Source of the DNA: Microbotryum silenes-acaulis
Taxonomy: Eukaryota; Basidiomycota; Microbotryomycetes; Microbotryales; Microbotryaceae
Assembly (NCBI GenBank): GCA_003665825.1
Contig: QPFY01000016.1
Span: forward strand, 558,001 to 622,000
Direction of reading: 5' to 3'
DNA: 64,000 nt
The notes beneath the pieces are model-generated. The model saw only the letters and a list, made by a program, of their open reading frames with translations, ran no database searches and was not told the origin of the DNA. A program made the position numbers and the translations under genes. Positions 57,574-64,000 of this stretch are shown here, one piece after another. Within the stretch, counting starts at the first letter, position 1. The number at the start of each line of letters is the position of its first letter.

Positions 57574-59869
57574 CTACTTGCCCTTGCCCAGACTAAACTC
57601 CTTTTCCACCCCCTCAAACCTCCCATGTAGCGTCATCACGCGCCCCAGTCCCTGATGACACTCGACCTGGAATGTCCTATACTCCGCCTTCTCCCCATCG
57701 ACCGATATGGATCCTTGAGGGTTCAACATCGTCAGTCTGTATGCTTTGACCTTATAGTACCTCAACTCGGGGTTCCAATAGACCCCACCGGTCGAGGCGT
57801 CGTCCATAAATTGGAGACCCTGAAGAGCGCTTAGAGGGGGCACGATCGCCATGTCGATGGTGCCCGAGGTCGAAAAGGGTTCGGCTATGGATAGAAGCTT
57901 GACCTGAACGATGGGGTTTTGATCAGTGGCGGTAGAATCGAATCACGTCCGTGGGAAACTCACATCGGCCGAGATGAACGGCCATTTGCCACCGTAGATC
58001 CACATGCAGTCGGAACGGATCGTGTGCCACCCCTTTCCCAACGCCGTCGTGGCCGAAGGGATCTCGTTGTGCACCCTTGCCTGCGCTTGAGCGGGCAGAG
58101 GATCTAGATCCGTCCCATACGCAAGTGGCGGTAATCCCTGATCCCCTCCATCTTCCTCTTTTGTCGTTGACGTTGCCGTTGCTGTCGCGGAACTACTCGA
58201 CGCAGCTTGGAGCTCGTTGTGCCTTTTGACCAGGTCGACCTTGTCCAGCGATTCGGCAATCTCAAAGCTGAGCTCAAAGGCGTACTTCTTTCTTTGCAGG
58301 CAACCCTGGATGTAGCCGAGCGTGAAACGAGCGTCGCCGATCCATCTCAGATGCTCCGTTCCCAAATCTACGGGAAGCCCCCGGGCCCCAAACGTCAGCA
58401 CCAGTCTAGACGACGCTTGAGGGAAGGTACCAAATCCTTACCGATATCAGCCATCAATCCCGTCGCCTGTGTCAGGAAGCTGATACTCCTCTTTCCGCCA
58501 GAGACGAATGAACACAGATCCATCTTGGTACTTCTCCCCTTGATCGCGACCAAACTCGACCACACTGGATCTTCGACGTGGTCCTTCCCCACAACATTGA
58601 TGTTTAATGCGTTGCCTGATCCAGCAGGCACAGTAACTAGGGTCGTGGATTCGAGAGCCATCCGGGCGTCATCACGAGTTGAAAGTCCGTTGAGGATTTG
58701 GTAAGGTATGCCGTCGCCGGAGACGGTGATGAGGGCGTCATAGGCTCTGTAGTCGTGGTTCTGGCCCAGGACAGTGGCGTCCGTAGGTGATCCTGGAGGT
58801 CCGGTGTCTTAGTTGGAAGAGAAGAGTCCGTTGAGTCTCGATCCATAAGAGCTCAACAAGGTTCACGATCTTGACTGACATTCAACATCGACGTGAGCGC
58901 TCGCTGCTTCCAGTACAGGCAAGACCTGCTCGTGGCAGATCGTCTTGGCCTTGGCTTTGCCCCCATGAGGATTGACGATGACTCTGAATCGGCGATGACG
59001 CTTGGTGCCCTCTGTGAGGCAAACCAGACCTCTTTAGCCTTCGGATTTCACGAGGTACTAAATTGGTTCGGATGCTCACCTGGATAAGCCCTCTTGACGA
59101 GTTCGTTCTGGAAAGCCTCGAGGGGATTCTGGGTCCCCAAGCCTCGTTCAAGATGATCGTCGTCACTGAACGAGTCGTGCACGGTCCCTTGGAAAGACCA
59201 GAGCACGAACTTGCTCCCCTTCTGCTGTGGTTTCGGGTTATGGATCGCCTTTATCGTCAGCGTCTTGATCTGTGTGGTGGAAGAAGGCGCGATCTCGACG
59301 CTGAGGATGTGGAGAAAGGGGATTTTGAGGGTCGTGCTCGAGGATGCTGTTGGGGGGTTTGAAAAGATCGCCGATTCGCCGATGCTCCGTCAATTTGTGC
59401 AGAATGCAGGCGGATCACATTGAAACAAAAGCAGAACTTACTTTTGAGTATATCCAGAGAGGAGAAGTTGCTGGTTGGTCCTGTACAGAGTAGGATGCCG
59501 GGTAGCATGGCTCAGTGATGTTTTTCTCGCCTGCGCGTCGCGTCGCGAGTCCGCACCACGCGGCTTACCCGTTCTCGTCTGCACGACACTGAGATACCCT
59601 CGTCCAGCCGCTGCATCACCCTCGACAGTGTCATGTATGACAAGGTTGACGGGATGCTTGTCACTGCCCGAGTTGACGAGTAGTTCATGGCCAAAGGGGA
59701 GGCTCGCAGTAGTCGTCGTGCCCGAAGCCGACGCCGAGGTGGAGCTTGTGGGGGTGCACGTCATCGCCATCACCGGTGAAGGAGGCTGTGAGCCCAATCT
59801 TCGATACGGTATCGGCTCTTCGCCCTGTGGGACCCCATTCTGTGTGCAACAACACAAGCATGACCCCAT
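57574..59869 (-). CDS. Sphingoid long-chain base kinase (Lcb4/Lcb5, sphingosine kinase family)
   Basis: Phosphorylates sphingoid bases such as phytosphingosine to their 1-phosphates. Exons 59869-59569, 59480-59442, 59346-59080, 59011-58880, 58807-58442, 58367-57964, 57903-57574 agree in phase, about 612 residues. The kinase core is clear: RRFRVIVNPHGGKAKAKTI (nucleotide-binding), YDALITVSGDGIPYQILNGL with the GDG motif near residue 275, TLVTVPAGSGNALN, LMADIDLGTEHLRWIGDARF rebuilt across an intron, and the family C-terminus (FSTSGTIDMAIVPPL, YYKVKAYRLT). The protein begins MGSCLCCC, which fits N-myristoylation at Gly2 with nearby palmitoylation; this would tether it to membranes. Residues 10-230 form a less conserved regulatory region. 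Intron 4 ends CTAAG, an AAG acceptor; the CAG farther on creates a stop. It shares a short promoter region with the BolA gene. Confidence 0.93.
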
Positions 59870-60143
59870 GATGGACCGGGGATGGGTACGAACGATGACG
59901 AACTTGACCAGAGCGCAAGAGGGGGGGCGGTCCTCTACGGCCAAAAGCGACGTACGTCAGTCCCACGCAGCGAGCGCGCGCCACAGAACCGCCACGGATG
60001 GGGAATGGGTCATGAGTAATCAGGATCCGTCTTTGGTCAGGAATATTGAGAAAGAAAGGCTTCCGATTCGCTTCCATTTCTGGTCGGTCGGTCCTCGCGT
60101 CATTGTTCACCACACCACCACCCTACAGCGTCCACATACCACC
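59870..60143. promoter_or_regulatory. Short bidirectional promoter
   Basis: 274 bases separate the start codons of the sphingoid base kinase (minus) and the BolA gene (plus), so regulatory elements are probably shared. Confidence 0.5.
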
Positions 60144-60777
60144 ATGTCTCGACTCGCTACAACAATATCCCAATCCTTCCGACTCAGTCTCCTCGCTCGA
60201 TCAACACCTACGGCGCGCTTCGTATCGCCCGCAACACGGCCTTACTCGACCTCGTCCGAATCGACGGAGACAAGCGAAGGTGAACTGGCGCTCAAGAGCA
60301 AGCTACAGCAGGCACTGCAGGGGTCGACAGTGCAAGTACAGGATGTGTCAGGTACGCCAGCTGGGACGTATTGGCCCTGTATTGGTGAGCGAGATTGAAC
60401 TTACTGATTGGATTGGCTTCAACCCCACTCACCCATCACCTGCGATCGCACTCGCACTCGCACCCATTCACTCCCTACGCGGCACTCGCGCCCCGGTCAC
60501 GATCGGCGTTGTTGCAAACAGGGGGCTGCGGCACCTTCTACGCCATCTCGATACAACACGCCTCCTTCAAAGGCCTGTCAACGATCAAGCAACACCGAAT
60601 CGTTAACGACCTTTTGGCGGATGAGATCAAGGGGATGCATGGGCTGCAGGTAGGTCTCTTCAACCGAGTCGTTCCCGAGGAAATTGATCGGCTTTGCACT
60701 CCTCGTGCTTGAAGCTAATCAATCGACTCGCTCGTCTCTATTTTTAGTTAAAGACATCACCGCCGCAAGAACTTTGA
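60144..60777 (+). CDS. Mitochondrial BolA-family protein (Bol3/BOLA3-like)
   Basis: Mitochondrial BolA proteins act with glutaredoxin 5 and Nfu1 in late Fe-S cluster delivery to lipoate synthase and complex II. Exons 60144-60351, 60522-60649 and 60748-60777 in phase, about 121 residues. The first 45 residues are Arg/Ser/Thr-rich without acids (MSRLATTISQSFRLSLLARS), as in a presequence. The BolA fold follows: LKSKLQQALQGSTVQVQDVS, GGCGTFYAISIQHASFKG, the invariant-His segment STIKQHRIVNDLL, and EIKGMHGLQLKTSPPQEL at the end. The GGCG cysteine and the MHGL histidine are the usual candidate cluster ligands. The family is secure. Assignment to the BOL3 branch rests on the GGCG/FY pattern and the presequence. 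Confidence 0.92.
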
Positions 60778-61422
60778 AGAGGGGGCTTACAAGTTCAGCG
60801 ACCGGTGTAGATATGATGTCCACTGTAATCACAGGAAGATGGGTTAACGTACTCGGTCAGGGTGAGCATGACCCAGAAATGGTGCGACGCTCATCATCGC
60901 TTCAGTACCAAGGCGACAAGATCTGGAAGTGATGAGGCTCTGAGCCAGAGCTTAGTTATCCACGTGTGACTGCAAGTGGGACTTCACTTACCCTCTCAAA
61001 AAAAATTGACTAGCGCTCGCTCAGAGTTCAGAAGAATTCGCCAGCTGGAGATCGCGCCAAACTAGTGCGATGCACGGCCTCGACTGATGTTCATCGGGTT
61101 TCGATCGCTGTGCAGATAGGCAAGAATATCTCACTGATCGACGCCTACACATTACACACCAGACCCCGGCATCAGAAGCTTTGATCGGCCGACCGCCAGC
61201 TGGAAGGACGGCGGTTGACTTCGCGGCTGCGAGCGGGTTAACAGGAGGTACTTCAAAACGAACGTCGGCCGCTTCGGTGGGCGCAGCCGAAGCCTCGAGT
61301 CGGCTGAAAAGTAGCAGGCTCGGTGGTCAGTCTTGATCCGGAGCAGTTTGCTCTTTTCGTCTCTTTCCTTCATTCCTCGCCCGTTTGTCACCACCTCACC
61401 TCACTCCGAAGCACTCATCATC
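60778..61422. other. Region upstream of the small secreted protein
   Basis: About 645 bases, 3' side of the BolA gene and promoter of the next plus gene. Only short ORFs; no supported feature. Confidence 0.4.
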
Positions 61423-61935
61423 ATGCGCACTTGCTCGGTTGTCTTTGCCCTCGGCACTTTGCTCGCTTCGAGCTTGACCCAAGTCGTCGTCGCTGCCCCT
61501 AAAGCTGCCGATTCGACTGATTTCACTAAAGAGTACGTTCTCCGAGGCTCGCTTTATGGGAAGCTACCTCAGAACTGACGACCTCCCCTGCCCTCATCAC
61601 ACCGCAGAATGTCGTGCAAGTAAGTCGCCTCGCCGGCGATCGGCTATCGGCCTCTACCTCCCGAGCAACCCCTTTCTCACCCAAGTAAATTTCTGATCCC
61701 CGACCTCCTCTTCCTCAGTTCATGCGTCATGACGTGCAATCAAAAGAACCCAGCGACTGGATCCGCGGATATGAAGGCGTAAGTCCGCTCTGCCATCGCA
61801 CCCCCACACCCCTCCTCTGAGCATAGCTCATGTTCCGATCACTCGCTCCCGCTGTCTCGCAGTGGCACGTCGTTGGTCGATTGCATGGACAATTGCATCT
61901 CTGTGTACAGCTGCGTGTCGTACGAAGGGACTTGA
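61423..61935 (+). CDS. Small secreted cysteine-rich protein
   Basis: Four exons in phase: 61423-61532, 61608-61619 (12 nt), 61719-61778 and 61863-61935, giving 84 residues. The first 24 residues are a clear signal peptide (TCSVVFALGTLLASSLTQVV, cleavage near VVAA/APK). The mature chain of about 59 residues has six cysteines in two clusters, CNSCVMTC and CMDNCISVYSC, separated by a short Gly/Ser/Ala-rich linker; the spacing suggests three disulfides in a helical hairpin. Length, signal peptide and cysteines match the broad class of fungal small secreted proteins, some of which are wall-associated or effector-like. I recognise no specific family and infer nothing about host interaction. Every intron has GTAC or GTAAGT donors and CAG acceptors. 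Confidence 0.75.
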
Positions 61936-62201
61936 TTCGATCGGCAATGACACTTAGAAAGACACTTGACACCGCAAGCCTCAAGATGAGATTTTTGGAG
62001 ACATCTCGACTCGGAGCACATCATTCATCCATTCATCATCGACCGGACCTGACCCAGCAAAATGGACTTTTACTTTCGTCCGTTGATTCCGTTCGTACAA
62101 CAAAGACCAGTCCCATCTGCTTATAAAAAATAGAAGAAAAAAAATCTGAAAAATAGCCCCTGCCCCATGCGTTCCACAATAAAAATCACCTTTATCATCC
62201 T

Positions 62202-64000
62202 TTACGACTTGATCTCATGCACGATCATCAAATCCGTGCTCGTGCCGTCCCAGCCTCGATTTCCCGACGTGGTGATCATGTATCGTTCTAAAGGGTCGAT
62301 CCCTATCCGAAAGAACAGCGTGGGCAAACACCAGTAAGCCATCCACTTCGAACCCCTCGGGTCATAAAGCACACGAACGTACAAAGGTTCGACACGACCC
62401 CCCCATAATGCCCCAACACAAGCCGACTCTTCGCCTTCCCTTCCCCCCCTTCCTCTCCCAAATCCCACATCCTCACATTATCAAAACTCGCCGTGATCAA
62501 CTTCCTCCCCGATGTCCCCAAAGCCTTGATAGCCGTGACAGGTCCTGAAGCGAGGGGTAAACGAAGAGTTTGGAGAGTTGGAGAACGCGGAGAACATTGG
62601 CGTAGATCGTAAATGTCTACTAGGGGGTCGTGGCGTCCGACGTAGATTTGGTTTCCGTCGGGGGACCAGGTTGCCTAAAGGTTTCGGAAATACAGGAAGT
62701 CAGTACTGTGCACTCGCCTCATATGAACCCCGACCGACTCACCGAAGCGCACCACATCCCATACCTCCCACTACTCGGCAATCTCATCACATTCGCGTCC
62801 TTGACCCTCGTGTCCCAAATCAACACCTGGCCATCCAAACTCGTGGACATGAACACATCGTCACTCTTCTTGCCCCGCATGGACGATGAAGTATCAGGTT
62901 GTGTTCCCCAGATGGGAATTGAGGTTGTCTTCTTGATTTTAGGGACGAGCAAGGAGGATCCTGTGGATTTGGGCTTGATGGGGATGGTGATTTTGGTTGA
63001 AGTAGACGAGGAAGGATTCGTCGCTGATGTCGTATTGGCGTTACTGGATACGCCCAACAAAGCTTCTTCGTCAAAATCCTCCCCATCGGCATCGACGTCG
63101 CCTTCAGCATCGACGTCGTCCCTTTTGGCTGTCGCGTCCTCCTTCGCTTGTGTTGTCGTCGACGCCCTGTCCTCTTCTTCTTCCTCTCCATCGGTTGTGA
63201 GGGTCTCTTTCGTCCCATTTCCATTCCCATTCGTTTTCCCCTGATCACCATTCCCTGTTTTCCTCTTCTTCCTCTGCTTCCCCTCCTCCTCCTCCTCCTC
63301 CTCACTATCATCCACCTCCATAGCCCCCTCATCCTCATCCTCATCCTCGTCCCCGCCCCCTCCCCCTCCCCCACTCTCCACCGGTCTCGCCTGCACCGAA
63401 CTAACCTGCGCATCATGCCCCTGCCCGAACCTCCTCACCGCCTTGCCCAAATCCATATCCCATTCCAAAAGTTGCCCATCCCATCCCCCACTCCATAACC
63501 TCCTCTCGTCCTTGGTCAGATGAAGGACGGAGATGGGGGAAGAAGGGGAGTGACCTAGTGTTGTAGAGGAGGTGGAAGAGGGGAACACATGCCGTATCTG
63601 CCCTTGATCATGTCGGATCGTGAAGAGGTTGATCGTACCAAACTGAAAACCAAGCCCCCCCCCTCAAAAAAACGTCAGCCTCGACACCACGAGCTCGGAG
63701 AAGAACCTTCTTCCCCTCCCCCCCAAAATCCAACTCACCGCCGTGCCTGAAAGGCCCCATAGATCCTCCTTGTTGACTTGCAAACTATACACGACCGAAG
63801 CTTTGTTCCATGCTTTACTTTTGGGACCGAATTCAATTTGTCTCGATCGACCGCCTCGGGTTCGACTGGACCAGAGACGGTCTTGGATCCAATTCGGTGA
63901 GGATGCTGGATCGGGTGCTGAGGTCGAGGGATTCGGCGGTGCGGGTGGAGGTGCTATGGAGGAAGAGGAGGAGGAGGAGGAGGAAAGAGAAGGAGGTGCT
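62202..64000 (-). CDS. SPT8: SAGA complex subunit Spt8, WD40 protein (partial, runs off right edge)
   Basis: Spt8 is the WD-repeat subunit of SAGA that helps regulate TBP at promoters. Visible exons: 64000 (edge)-63739, 63642-62743, 62674-62383, 62302-62202, all in phase. The N-terminal part is beyond the window. Repeats seen: TINLFTIRHDQGQIRHVFP, LHLTKDERRLWSGGWDGQLL, DDVFMSTSLDGQVLIWDTR, ATWSPDGNQIYVGRHDPLVD, SGRKLITASFDNVRMWDL, and the Spt8-typical end LGHYGGVVSNL...DPLERYMITTSGNRGWDGTS. Between two repeats is an unusually long acidic, low-complexity insertion (about 140 residues, EEEEEEE and DEDEDEDE runs). The last intron must be removed to join SNL to WIDPLERY. The identification rests on the GNRGW-containing C-terminus and the WD pattern. 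Confidence 0.88.
63262..63360. repeat. CCT/CTC-rich low-complexity tract within SPT8
   Basis: Runs of CTC/CCT and CATCCT triplets on the plus strand, encoding Glu and Asp runs of the acidic insertion on the minus strand. A similar GGA/GAG tract at 63958-63985 encodes a Ser run. Confidence 0.8.

Overview
The window is nuclear DNA of a fungus, most likely a basidiomycete yeast of the Pucciniomycotina (Rhodotorula, Sporobolomyces or Microbotryum type). This is inferred from dense gene packing on both strands, GC-rich codon use, genes cut by many short introns (about 41-110 nt, donor usually GTGAGT, GTCAGT or GTAAGT), and proteins of clear fungal families: a CAP10-like GT90 glycosyltransferase, Sfi1, an Ivy1-like I-BAR protein, Spt8 and Tho2. 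No bacterial features, CRISPR, rRNA, convincing tRNA or intact transposon were seen. Coding models below were built by hand: donors and acceptors were joined, the phase was checked at every junction, and spliced proteins were compared with remembered family motifs. No alignment was run.

Layout, left to right: an unrecognised minus gene at the edge (159-723) and a weak plus candidate (1462-2357); THO2 (minus, 2633-9827, 9 exons); a divergent Pro/Tyr/Gly-rich protein (plus, 10495-14718); a Ser-rich protein (plus, 16097-18864); a coiled-coil protein (minus, 19279-21896) with an in-frame upstream ORF; the SPOUT methyltransferase SFM1 (plus, 22519-23649); an Ivy1-like I-BAR protein (minus, 23798-25708); a NAPE-PLD/Fmp30-like hydrolase (minus, 26158-28027); two GSK3 kinases in the same orientation (minus, 28872-31073 and 33675-36327) about 2.6 kb apart; SFI1 (minus, 36809-40488); an unresolved exon cluster (minus, 40691-42656); a secreted triple-repeat protein (plus, 43425-45132); a GT90 glycosyltransferase (minus, 45316-47815); MRS2 (plus, 48520-50223); RPB12/RPC10 (plus, 50538-51100); a RhoGEF (plus, 52975-57073); a sphingoid base kinase (minus, 57574-59869); a mitochondrial BolA protein (plus, 60144-60777); a small secreted Cys-rich protein (plus, 61423-61935); and the 3' part of SPT8 (minus, 62202 to the right edge).

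The genes do not form one pathway. They are mostly housekeeping functions: transcription and mRNP assembly (THO2, SPT8, RPB12), translation-factor methylation (SFM1), spindle pole and signalling (SFI1, GSK3 pair, RhoGEF), lipid metabolism (sphingoid base kinase, NAPE-PLD-like, Ivy1-like), and mitochondrial ion and Fe-S functions (MRS2, BolA). The most unusual observations concern gene structure: an apparent 2-nt exon in RPB12, an 8-nt exon and a 15-nt exon in the second GSK3, a 12-nt exon in the small secreted protein, a start codon apparently split by an intron, and at least four 3' splice sites that read AAG instead of CAG or TAG.
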